DNA of 64,000 nt, taken from assembly GCA_902489075.1 (NCBI GenBank), contig CABTYO010000012.1, positions 1 to 64,000 of the forward strand, in the 5' to 3' direction. This DNA is from an uncultured Faecalicatena sp. (lineage in GTDB: Bacteria > Bacillota > Clostridia > Lachnospirales > Lachnospiraceae). Below the pieces are notes generated by a model. That model did no database searches, was not told where the DNA came from, and saw only the letters and a program-made list of their open reading frames with translations. How positions within the stretch are numbered: the first letter of the stretch is position 1; every line of letters begins with the position of its first letter. The position numbers were made by a program, and so were the translations under genes. Shown in pieces: positions 49,794-57,777 of the stretch.

Positions 49794-51182
49794 TTATTTG
49801 TTTCTCAGGTATTCATCAATACCCTTTGCACCTGCTTTTCCTGCACCCATAGCAAGAATAACTGTTGCTGCACCTGTTACGGCATCTCCACCTGCGTATA
49901 CAGCAGCTTTGGAGGTCTGTCCGTTCTCTTCTTCAGCAACGATACATTTTCTCTTGTTAACTTCCAGTCCTTTTGTTGTAGAAGAAATCAGTGGGTTCGG
50001 TGAGGTACCGAGTGACATAACTACTGTGTCAAGCTCGATCTCATACTCTGAACCTGGAATCTCAACCGGACGTCTTCTTCCGGATGCATCCGGCTCACCG
50101 AGTTCCATCTTGATTACTTTCATGCCTTTGACATATCCGTTCTCATCTACAAGGATCTCCTTCGGATTTGTCAGAAGATCGAAGATCACTCCTTCTTCTT
50201 TTGCATGATGTACTTCTTCTACTCTGGCAGGAAGCTCTGCTTCACTTCTTCTGTATACGATATGTACTTCTGCACCAAGTCTTAATGCTGTTCTTGCAGC
50301 ATCCATGGCAACGTTACCGCCGCCGACTACTGCAACCTTCTTACCTGCAACGATCGGTGTATCGTAGTTGTCATCGAATGCTTTCATCAGGTTGCTTCTT
50401 GTCAGGTACTCATTCGCTGAGAATACGCCGTTCGCGTTCTCTCCCGGGATTCCCATGAACATCGGAAGTCCTGCACCGGAACCGATGAATACAGCTTCAA
50501 ATCCTTCTTCTTCGATCAGCTGATCGATGGTTGTGGATTTACCGATAACTACGTTTGGCTCGAATTTAACGCCTAACTCTCTTACTTTCTCGATCTCTTT
50601 TGCAACAACTTTCTGCTTTGGAAGACGGAATTCAGGGATTCCGTATACCAATACACCGCCCAGCTCATGAAGGGCTTCGAATACGGTCACATCATATCCC
50701 ATCTTAGCAAGGTCTCCGGCACATGTCAGTCCAGACGGGCCTGAACCGATAACTGCCACTCTGTGTCCGTTGGTTGTCTCAGGACATTCCGGCTTAATGT
50801 CATGCTCCAGAGCATAGTCTGCTACGAATCTCTCAAGCTTACCGATGGAAACCGGCTCGCCCTTAATTCCACGGATACATCTGCCTTCACACTGGGACTC
50901 CTGTGGGCATACACGTCCGCAGATAGCCGGGAGTGCGGAAGCCTTACCGATTACTTTGTAGGCTTCTTCAATCTTACCTTCTTTTACCTCTTTGATAAAC
51001 CCAGGGATATCAATGGCAACCGGGCATCCTTCGATACACTTTGCATTCTTGCATCCTATGCATCTCTGAGCCTCTTCCATTGCTTCTTCCTGATTATATC
51101 CAAGACAAACTTCTTCAAAATTAGTTGCACGTACTTTTGGATCCTGCTCTCTTACAGGCACTTTCTTTAATACATCAGCCAT
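49794..51182 (-). CDS. nfnB: NfnB / glutamate synthase small-subunit-like FAD oxidoreductase
   Basis: 462 residues. N-terminal two 4Fe-4S region RCIGCKNAKCIEGCPVAIDI and CGRVCPQESQCEG; FAD-binding VIGSGPSGLTCAGDLAKMGY; NAD(P)-binding VVGGGNVAMDAARTALRLGA. The layout equals the large NfnB subunit of NADH-dependent ferredoxin:NADP+ oxidoreductase and archaeal-type GltA. Paired with the nfnA gene (TAATG stop-start overlap), so electron bifurcation between NADPH, ferredoxin and NAD is more likely than glutamate synthesis; no large gltB is present. Confidence 0.88.
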   Translation of the reverse strand: MADVLKKVPVREQDPKVRATNFEEVCLGYNQEEAMEEAQRCIGCKNAKCIEGCPVAIDIPGFIKEVKEGKIEEAYKVIGKASALPAICGRVCPQESQCEGRCIRGIKGEPVSIGKLERFVADYALEHDIKPECPETTNGHRVAVIGSGPSGLTCAGDLAKMGYDVTVFEALHELGGVLVYGIPEFRLPKQKVVAKEIEKVRELGVKFEPNVVIGKSTTIDQLIEEEGFEAVFIGSGAGLPMFMGIPGENANGVFSANEYLTRSNLMKAFDDNYDTPIVAGKKVAVVGGGNVAMDAARTALRLGAEVHIVYRRSEAELPARVEEVHHAKEEGVIFDLLTNPKEILVDENGYVKGMKVIKMELGEPDASGRRRPVEIPGSEYEIELDTVVMSLGTSPNPLISSTTKGLEVNKRKCIVAEEENGQTSKAAVYAGGDAVTGAATVILAMGAGKAGAKGIDEYLRNK

Positions 51183-52072
51183 TAGTTGTCACCTCCACAG
51201 TTTCCGCAGCCACCATGATGAGTGTCTCCTTCTTGTAATTTCAGCATTGCACGGCCTTCCTCGGTCTTGTACATCTGGCTTCTCTTCATTGCCTGATCAA
51301 AGTCTACAAGATGTCCGTCGAACTCTGGTCCGTCTACACATGCAAATTTGATCTCATCGCCTACCTGAAGACGGCATGCACCGCACATTCCGGTTCCATC
51401 TACCATGATCGGGTTCATGCTGACGATGGTAGGAAGCTCTAACTTCTTTGTAAGCAGGCATACGAACTTCATCATGATCATCGGTCCGATTGCAACACAT
51501 ACATCATACTTCTTGCCTTCATTCTGAACCAGGTCTTCGATTACTGCTGTAACCATTCCGGAACGTCCATAAGAACCGTCATCTGTTGTCACATATAAAT
51601 TACCGGCAACAGCTTCCAGTTCTTTCTCAAGGATCAGCATGTCTTTGGTCTTGGAACCAACGATCACATCAGCGTCAATGCCGTGCTCATGCAGCCATTT
51701 CACCTGTGGGTATACCGGAGCTGCACCTACACCACCGGCAACGAATAACATCTTCTTCTTTTTGAGGTCTTCCAGATCTTCGTGGATAAACTCTGACGGG
51801 CATCCCAGAGGTCCTACGAAATCACGGAAACTGTCTCCTTCTTTTAAATCTGCCATCTTCACTGTAGAAGCTCCGACTTCCTGGAATACGATTGTGATCG
51901 TTCCAGCCTCTCTGTCGTAATCACAGATTGTGAGAGGGATTCTTTCACCCTTGTCATCCATCTTCACAATCACAAACTGTCCTGGCTGGCAGTGGCTTGC
52001 AACACGCGGTGCGTGTACATTCATAAGATAAATCTTATCAGCCAGTTTTTCTGCTTTCAATATCTTGTACAT
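51182..52072 (-). CDS. nfnA: NfnA / dihydroorotate-dehydrogenase-electron-transfer-like subunit
   Basis: 296 residues. FAD domain with RIPLTICDYDREAGTITIVF; NAD domain with FVAGGVGAAPVYPQVKWLHE; C-terminal [2Fe-2S] cysteines in GTGMCGACRLQVGD then FACVDGPEFDGHLV. This is the PyrK/SudB-like small subunit. Ribosome site AAGGAGGAAGAAG. First gene of a two-gene operon. Confidence 0.9.
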   Translation of the reverse strand: MYKILKAEKLADKIYLMNVHAPRVASHCQPGQFVIVKMDDKGERIPLTICDYDREAGTITIVFQEVGASTVKMADLKEGDSFRDFVGPLGCPSEFIHEDLEDLKKKKMLFVAGGVGAAPVYPQVKWLHEHGIDADVIVGSKTKDMLILEKELEAVAGNLYVTTDDGSYGRSGMVTAVIEDLVQNEGKKYDVCVAIGPMIMMKFVCLLTKKLELPTIVSMNPIMVDGTGMCGACRLQVGDEIKFACVDGPEFDGHLVDFDQAMKRSQMYKTEEGRAMLKLQEGDTHHGGCGNCGGDN

Positions 52073-52246
52073 CTTCTTCCTCCTTATATAAATAGAGTTT
52101 CACTTGTGAAACCCGCGCCTGAAGCGGTCTCTGTTCAGCATTTACCCCATATGCTGCAGGATGTATTCCGTCCGGCGGACTTCCATATCCTTACGGATAT
52201 AAAATCACTCTTTTCTTATAATACGACATAATAAAAGGAAAGGCAA
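52073..52246 (-). promoter_or_regulatory. nfnAB promoter and structured leader
   Basis: Minus strand: TTGCCT (52246-52241), 17 bp, TATTAT (52223-52218). The leader of about 140 bases contains three palindromes: ATATCC/GGATAT (52185-52200), GTCCG/CGGAC (52170-52180) and the perfect GTTTCACTTGTGAAAC (52097-52112) close to the start. No known riboswitch class is recognised. Confidence 0.55.
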
Positions 52247-52294
52247 GTATTGTTTATGAAAAATAGAACCACATTTTAAGTGCTTCATAAACCG

Positions 52295-52337
52295 TAAAAA
52301 CGGAGACCGGCTTTATCTCAGGCCCGCCCCCGTTTTG
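52295..52337 (-). terminator. Terminator of alcohol dehydrogenase gene
   Basis: Minus strand: AAAACGGGGGCGGGC and GCCGGTCTCCGTTTTT form a strong stem with T-tail. Confidence 0.75.
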
Positions 52338-52399
52338 CTTTGAATACTGCCGGTTCTTCCGGATATGTATGTTCTATCTATTGCGTGATATCTTCTATA

Positions 52400-53581
52400 T
52401 TAGAAGTCTACCTCTGTTCCGTAGTAGATGCAGTTGAACAGTCTTTCCATCTCTGCCGGTGTGATGCTTCTTGGATTGGAACCTGTACATGCGTCTCCAA
52501 CAGCAAGTTCGGAAATCTTCGCGATCTTCTCTTTGAATTCATCTTCGTTGATACCGAATTCTTTCAGAGTCTTCGGAATGCTCAGCTGTACATTGAAATC
52601 ATCAATCTTCTCACACAGGCTGTTGATCAAAGCCTTCTCAGATGCTCCCGGAAGTCCTACTCTGCGTGCAATCTCAGCGTAACGCTTAGCAGCTACAGGA
52701 TCTTTTGCATTGTATTTGATTACATATGGAAGGTACATTGCGTTTGCACATCCGTGTGTAATATGTCCTGTTGAGAAAGCAGCTCCTGTCTTGTGTGCCA
52801 TGGAGTGTACGATACCAAGCAGTGCATTGGAGAATGCCATACCTGCCAGGCACTGTGCGCTGTGCATCTGCTCTCTTGCTTCTTTGTTCCCTTTGTAGGA
52901 AGCCGGCAGATAATCGAATACCATCTCGATTGCCTGGATTGCAAGAGGATCTGTGAAAGCACAGTTTAACGTGGATACATATGCTTCGATTGCATGTGTC
53001 AGTGCATCCATACCTGTGTAGGCAACCTGTTTCGGTGGAAGCTGTTCTACTAACTCAGAGTCAACGATTGCAACATCTGGTGTGATATTGAAGTCAGCTA
53101 ACGGATACTTCACGCCTGTCTGATAGTTCGTGATAACTGAGAATGCTGTCACTTCTGTAGCTGTTCCTGATGTAGACGGAATTGCTGCGAATTTAGCTTT
53201 CTGTCTCAGTTCCGGGAAGTTGAATGGGATACATAAATCTTCGAATGTTACATCCGGATATTCATAGAATGCCCACATTGCTTTTGCTGCATCTATTGGT
53301 GATCCGCCGCCCATTGCTACGATCCAGTCCGGTTCGAAAGCACGCATTGCTTCTGCACCTTTCATAACTGTCTCTACAGATGGGTCCGGCTCAACGCCTT
53401 CAAATAACTGAACTTCCATTCCTGCTTCTTTCAGGTATCCGACTGCTTTGTCCAGGAATCCCTGACGCTTCATGGAACCGCCGCCTACTACAAGGATTGC
53501 TTTCTTTCCTTTCAGATTTTTCAGTTCTTCCAAACATCCTTTTCCGTGATAAATGTCTCTTGGTAATGTAAATCTGCTCAT
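52400..53581 (-). CDS. Iron-containing alcohol dehydrogenase
   Basis: 393 residues. GGGS-nucleotide loop AMGGGSPIDAAKAMW, TSGTATEVTAFSVI, metal site DALTHAIEAYVS, and SNALLGIVHSMAHKTGAAFS then GHITHGCANA with the conserved histidines of Fe-ADHs. It reduces aldehydes with NAD(P)H in fermentation (butanol/ethanol dehydrogenase type). Upstream is a strong promoter with a Rex-like operator, so it is likely induced at high NADH. Confidence 0.9.
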   Translation of the reverse strand: MSRFTLPRDIYHGKGCLEELKNLKGKKAILVVGGGSMKRQGFLDKAVGYLKEAGMEVQLFEGVEPDPSVETVMKGAEAMRAFEPDWIVAMGGGSPIDAAKAMWAFYEYPDVTFEDLCIPFNFPELRQKAKFAAIPSTSGTATEVTAFSVITNYQTGVKYPLADFNITPDVAIVDSELVEQLPPKQVAYTGMDALTHAIEAYVSTLNCAFTDPLAIQAIEMVFDYLPASYKGNKEAREQMHSAQCLAGMAFSNALLGIVHSMAHKTGAAFSTGHITHGCANAMYLPYVIKYNAKDPVAAKRYAEIARRVGLPGASEKALINSLCEKIDDFNVQLSIPKTLKEFGINEDEFKEKIAKISELAVGDACTGSNPRSITPAEMERLFNCIYYGTEVDF

Positions 53582-53626
53582 TGTACTGCATCTCCTTTAT
53601 GAGTCTGTTATTTTTTTAACGTGTTT

Positions 53627-53655
53627 ATTATAGCACCGTTAAACTTTTAACGCAA
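53627..53655 (-). promoter_or_regulatory. Fe-ADH promoter with Rex-like operator
   Basis: Minus strand: TTGCGT (53655-53650), 17 bp, TATAAT (53632-53627). In the spacer lies CGTTAAAAGTTTAACG (53652-53637), a 16-bp inverted repeat close to the Rex consensus TTGTTAAN4TTAACAA. Binding would exclude RNA polymerase. Confidence 0.65.
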
Positions 53656-53696
53656 CCTTTAACTCATAAAATTTCTGTTAATTTTTGCACAAAAAT

Positions 53697-53734
53697 GCCG
53701 CTGTGTTTTTGTTTATTTTTTAACACAGCGGTGT
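53697..53734 (-). terminator. Terminator of zinc-ribbon/TPR gene
   Basis: Minus strand: CCGCTGTGTT and AACACAGCGG pair perfectly over 10 bp, followed by CATTTTTG. Confidence 0.75.
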
Positions 53735-53747
53735 GATTTATGCTGCC

Positions 53748-55226
53748 CTACTGGGCAGTCTCAAGTACATAGTTTCTCTTTGTTAACTGCGTATACTTGT
53801 TGGTATTATTATTGCGAAGTACAGCAGTAAACATCGTCTGGCCCTCCGGCATGTCGATCGGGCCTGTATATTCCTCGGCAGTTACAGCCGGGTCCGTCGG
53901 GTCCGTATCATCCATCGTATAGAATGCCGTATATCCCTCCGGTACCGTGATGGTAATCTGCGTTGCCGTCTCATACTGACCGGTGGACGGTGTCACAGAA
54001 GGTGCATCCTCCATCGGAAGCTCGATCACATAGGTACGGGACGCAGTCAGGCTTGGAATCTTCTTCTTATTGACAGAAATCGCCTTGATTACATTCGTCC
54101 CCTCTTTCAGAAGGATTGGTTCTGTATACTTCTTACTGGAAGTGTCCGGCTCTGAACCGTCATCTGTATAATAAATAGTTCCGCCCTCCGAGGTCAGCGT
54201 TACCTGCTGTACTTCCTCGAAAGTACCCTCTTCCAGACTGAATTCCGGTTCATTGGAAACATATTCCTTAACTGCTTTGAGAACATCATCATATTCGCAG
54301 TCCGTCAGAAGCACCGAAATCTTAAGCAGCTGTTTCGAATCCATATAAAACTGGATGGCAGCTTTATACAATGCAGCGTTGGACGGCTGTGAAGCGATTG
54401 CCGTGGTAAATACGGCTTCTGCACCTTCCAGGTCATCCTGCTGGCTGTATACCTTTGACAGCCCGGTATAAGCCTCCGCCCTCGTGCTGTTTTTCGATAT
54501 TGCCTTATTATAATAGGTCTCCGCAAGTGAATAATCACTGGAAGCAAGCGCCTGATTGCCTTTTCGGATCTGTCCTTCATATGAATTCTGATAATAGACA
54601 TAGCCAAGCACACCTGCCACGATAAGAAGCAGGAGTACGATAATCAGCGCCCTCTGGCGGCGTTTCTTTGCCAGACGCTTCTTACGCGCGATCTGCTGGC
54701 GGCGCCTTTCCTCTGCCTCACTTCTTAAAGACATGGTTCCTGTTCCCTGCCTGCGCACAGATCCGGTATCCTGCCGTCCTCTCTGCATATTGCCTGTGGT
54801 ACCACGCGCATTCATATTTCCCGTGGTGCCGCGTGATCCCTGGCGCATATTGCCTGTCGTGCCCCGTGATCCCTGACGCATACTGCCTGTTGTACCGCGT
54901 GATCCCTGACGCATGTTACCTGTCGTGTTTCTTCCGCCCTGACGGCTCTGCCTCATGGCGGCATTTCTCTTTGCCCTTATTTCATCGAGCTCTCCCTGGC
55001 TCAATACTCTTGTAGAATTACTATACTCCCTTGTCCCCTCACGGCGGTATCTCCTGATATCGTCCGTCCTGATCTGTCTTGTGGCGTCTTCAATAGAACC
55101 CTTTACTTCCTGTGCAAGGACATCTTCCAGAGGATTATAATCCGGTACAATCTGAACTTCCATACCGCATTCCGGGCAATAGAGCATCTCGTCCGGAATT
55201 ATGGCACCACAATGTGTACATCTCAT
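53748..55226 (-). CDS. Zinc-ribbon, membrane-anchored TPR/chitobiase-C-like protein
   Basis: ATG at 55226 follows GGAGGAGTTAAG; 492 residues. A zinc ribbon (MRCTHCGAIIPDEMLYCPEC) begins it. Residues about 75-165 hold an R/Q/G/T-rich tract with repeats of RQGSRGTTGN (four close copies). One membrane helix follows (RALIIVLLLLIVAGVLGYVY), then TPR-type helices (NQALASSDYSLAETYYNKAI; RAEAYTGLSKVYSQQDDLEG), and two chitobiase/beta-hexosaminidase-C-type beta units (GGTIYYTDDGSEPDTSSKKY; GYTAFYTMDDTDPTDPAVTA). Overlaps folD by 4 bp. Role unknown. Confidence 0.8.
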   Translation of the reverse strand: MRCTHCGAIIPDEMLYCPECGMEVQIVPDYNPLEDVLAQEVKGSIEDATRQIRTDDIRRYRREGTREYSNSTRVLSQGELDEIRAKRNAAMRQSRQGGRNTTGNMRQGSRGTTGSMRQGSRGTTGNMRQGSRGTTGNMNARGTTGNMQRGRQDTGSVRRQGTGTMSLRSEAEERRRQQIARKKRLAKKRRQRALIIVLLLLIVAGVLGYVYYQNSYEGQIRKGNQALASSDYSLAETYYNKAISKNSTRAEAYTGLSKVYSQQDDLEGAEAVFTTAIASQPSNAALYKAAIQFYMDSKQLLKISVLLTDCEYDDVLKAVKEYVSNEPEFSLEEGTFEEVQQVTLTSEGGTIYYTDDGSEPDTSSKKYTEPILLKEGTNVIKAISVNKKKIPSLTASRTYVIELPMEDAPSVTPSTGQYETATQITITVPEGYTAFYTMDDTDPTDPAVTAEEYTGPIDMPEGQTMFTAVLRNNNTNKYTQLTKRNYVLETAQ

Positions 55227-56077
55227 CTTAACTCCTCCTGCCTGCGCGCAGCTGCCACACAATTGTTCATTAACATCGCAATGGTCATGGGTCCCACCCC
55301 GCCCGGTACCGGTGTGATTGCAGAAACCTTATCTTCAACATCCGCAAAATCAACGTCCCCGCAGAGCTTGTTGTTCTCATCTCTGTGCATCCCCACATCA
55401 ATGACAACTGCCCCTTCTTTTACATAGTCTGAATTGATGAACTTTCTCTTTCCAATTGCAACAATCAATATATCTGCACGCTTTGCGACTTCTTTCAAGT
55501 TCACGGTCCGGGAATGGGTTACGGTAACCGTCCCGTTCTCCCGGAGCAGAAGTGCCGCCATCGGTTTTCCGACAATATTGCTTCTACCGATTACAACACA
55601 TTCTTTTCCGCCAATCTCGACCCCTGAACGCTTCAGAAGCTGGATGATCCCGGACGGGGTACAGGACACGAAGCCCTCCTCCCCGATCCAGAGCCTTCCC
55701 ACACTGACCGGATGGAACCCATCCACGTCCTTATCAGGCGCGATTGTGCGGATAATCTTATCCTCATTGATATGTGAAGGCAGCGGCAGCTGGACCAGAA
55801 TTCCGTTCACCTGATCGTCTGCATTGAGTTCCTCCACGAGAGAAATCAGTTCTTCCTGTGTCACGGACTCGGGAAGCTCGTATGCTCTCGATTCGATCCC
55901 GATATAAGCGCACGCCTTCTTCTTATTGTTTACATAGACAATAGATGCCGGATCTTCTCCGACCTGTATCACAGCCAGACAGATATTGGTGCCTTCCGCC
56001 TTCATGGACTGAACTTTTTCCTTCAATTCATCTTTTATCTGCTTTGAAATCAGCTTTCCATCAATAATCTGTGCCAT
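55223..56077 (-). CDS. folD: Methylene-THF dehydrogenase / methenyl-THF cyclohydrolase FolD
   Basis: 284 residues, full-length. YVNNKKKACAYIGIESRAYE holds the catalytic Lys, VNGILVQLPLPSHINEDKII the substrate region, CVVIGRSNIVGKPMAALLL the NADP motif and TPVPGGVGPMTIAMLMNNCV the C-terminal signature. It links methylene-THF to formyl-THF. Eleven bases downstream of fhs; the two act in sequence. Confidence 0.96.
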   Translation of the reverse strand: MAQIIDGKLISKQIKDELKEKVQSMKAEGTNICLAVIQVGEDPASIVYVNNKKKACAYIGIESRAYELPESVTQEELISLVEELNADDQVNGILVQLPLPSHINEDKIIRTIAPDKDVDGFHPVSVGRLWIGEEGFVSCTPSGIIQLLKRSGVEIGGKECVVIGRSNIVGKPMAALLLRENGTVTVTHSRTVNLKEVAKRADILIVAIGKRKFINSDYVKEGAVVIDVGMHRDENNKLCGDVDFADVEDKVSAITPVPGGVGPMTIAMLMNNCVAAARRQEELR

Positions 56078-56088
56078 TTACTTCTCCT

Positions 56089-57759
56089 TTAAAACAGGCC
56101 GGTAATCTTACCTTCTTCTGTAACATCGATATTATTCGCCGCCGGAACCTTTGGCAGTCCAGGCATGGTCATGACCGCACCGGTCAGGGCTACAACAAAG
56201 CCTGCGCCTGCGCTGACGTATACTTCACGGATATGAATATCAAAATTCTCCGGACGTCCGAGCTTCTTCGCATCATCTGACAGAGAATACTGATTCTTCG
56301 CCATACATATCGGGAAGGAACCGAATCCCATCGCCTCGATCTTGGCAAGCTGCTTCTCAGCAGCCGGCTCATAGACAACGCCGCGTGCTCCATAAATTTC
56401 TTTAGAAATCTTCTCGATCTTTTCTTTCAGAGATAATTCATCTTCATATAATGGATGGAAATGGCTCTCTTTATTCTCCAGAGTATCCAGCACTTTTTTC
56501 GCCAGCTCGATACCGCCTTCTCCACCTTTTTCCCAGACCTCTGAAAGGGCGAATTCGCATCCGCGCTCTTCGCAGAACCTGCGGATAAATTCATTCTCTG
56601 CCGCTGTATCGGTTACAAAAGAGTTCAATGTGACAACTACCGGCACATCATATTTCTGTATATTCTCAATGTGTTTCTCAAGATTTACAATTCCCTTTGC
56701 AAGTGCTTCCAGGTTCTCTTCACCCAGATCGCTTTTTGCAACTCCACCATTATACTTCAAAGCACGCACGGTTGCAACTAAAACTACAGCGTCCGGCTTT
56801 AAGCCTGCCTTGCGGCACTTGATGTCCAGGAACTTCTCAGCACCCAAGTCAGCGCCGAAGCCTGCCTCAGTAATCGTAATATCGCTGATCTTCAATGCCA
56901 TCTTTGTCGCGCGCACACTGTTGCAGCCATGTGCGATATTGGCAAAAGGTCCGCCGTGTACGAGTGCCGGTGTATGCTCCAGTGTCTGGATAATGTTCGG
57001 CTTGATGGCATCCTTTAAAAGTGCTGTCATAGCGCCGGTTGCCTGAAGGTCATCTGCCGTCACTGGATCTCCGTCAAAATTATAGGCCACGATGATTCTG
57101 CCCAGACGGCGCTTTAAGTCTGCCAGATCATCTGCCAGGCAGAGGATTGCCATGATCTCTGACGCAACAGTAATCACAAAGTGGTCTTCTCTGACCATAC
57201 CATCCATTTTATTTCCAAGTCCTACAACAATATTCCTGAGAACCCGGTCATTCATATCCAGACAGCGTTTCCATACCACCTGGCGTGGATCAATGCGAAG
57301 CGCATTCCCCTGCTGGATATGGTTGTCAAGCATCGCTGCAAGCAGGTTGTTAGCTGAGGTAATAGCATGAAAATCTCCGGTAAAATGCAGGTTCAGGTCT
57401 TCCATCGGAACTACCTGTGCATATCCGCCGCCGGCAGCACCACCCTTGATTCCGAAGCATGGTCCCAGAGACGGCTCCCGAAGTGCAATCAGCGCCTTCT
57501 TGTCTAACTTGGCCATTGCCTGTCCCAGTCCAACCGTAGTCGTGGTCTTGCCCTCTCCTGCCGGAGTCGGGTTGATGGCTGTTACGAGTACCAGCTTTCC
57601 GTCTTTTTTGTCTTTGATCTTATCCCATAAATCCTCAGATAATTTTGCCTTATACTTCCCGTAAAATTCGAGATCATCCTCCTCGATCCCGATTCTCGCC
57701 GCAACATCTTTGATGTGCAGCATCTGTGCTTCCTGTGCGATCTGGATATCTGTTTTCAT
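56089..57759 (-). CDS. fhs: Formate-tetrahydrofolate ligase Fhs
   Basis: 556 residues. P-loop TPAGEGKTTTTVGLGQAMAK, the FTHFS motif GIKGGAAGGGYAQVVPMEDL then LHFTGDFHAITSANNLLAA, and the end VALTGAVMTMPGLPKVPAAN. It condenses formate, ATP and tetrahydrofolate to 10-formyl-THF. Essential to the Wood-Ljungdahl methyl branch, but also to purine and formate use in non-acetogens; no CODH/ACS is in view. Confidence 0.97.
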   Translation of the reverse strand: MKTDIQIAQEAQMLHIKDVAARIGIEEDDLEFYGKYKAKLSEDLWDKIKDKKDGKLVLVTAINPTPAGEGKTTTTVGLGQAMAKLDKKALIALREPSLGPCFGIKGGAAGGGYAQVVPMEDLNLHFTGDFHAITSANNLLAAMLDNHIQQGNALRIDPRQVVWKRCLDMNDRVLRNIVVGLGNKMDGMVREDHFVITVASEIMAILCLADDLADLKRRLGRIIVAYNFDGDPVTADDLQATGAMTALLKDAIKPNIIQTLEHTPALVHGGPFANIAHGCNSVRATKMALKISDITITEAGFGADLGAEKFLDIKCRKAGLKPDAVVLVATVRALKYNGGVAKSDLGEENLEALAKGIVNLEKHIENIQKYDVPVVVTLNSFVTDTAAENEFIRRFCEERGCEFALSEVWEKGGEGGIELAKKVLDTLENKESHFHPLYEDELSLKEKIEKISKEIYGARGVVYEPAAEKQLAKIEAMGFGSFPICMAKNQYSLSDDAKKLGRPENFDIHIREVYVSAGAGFVVALTGAVMTMPGLPKVPAANNIDVTEEGKITGLF

Positions 57760-57777
57760 TTGTGTACCTCCTGTTAT

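Noticed and set aside
49794..52072. Calling the pair glutamate synthase
   Set aside because: There is no large glutamate synthase subunit, and the partner is an NfnA/PyrK-like protein, which fits NfnAB better.
52140..52230. Possible riboswitch before nfnA
   Set aside because: No match to a riboswitch class I know (no SAM, FMN, glycine or T-box elements); left as an unexplained structured leader.
54790..54945. 33-bp repeats suggesting a CRISPR or minisatellite
   Set aside because: They are in frame and encode the RQGSRGTTGN tract; no spacers.
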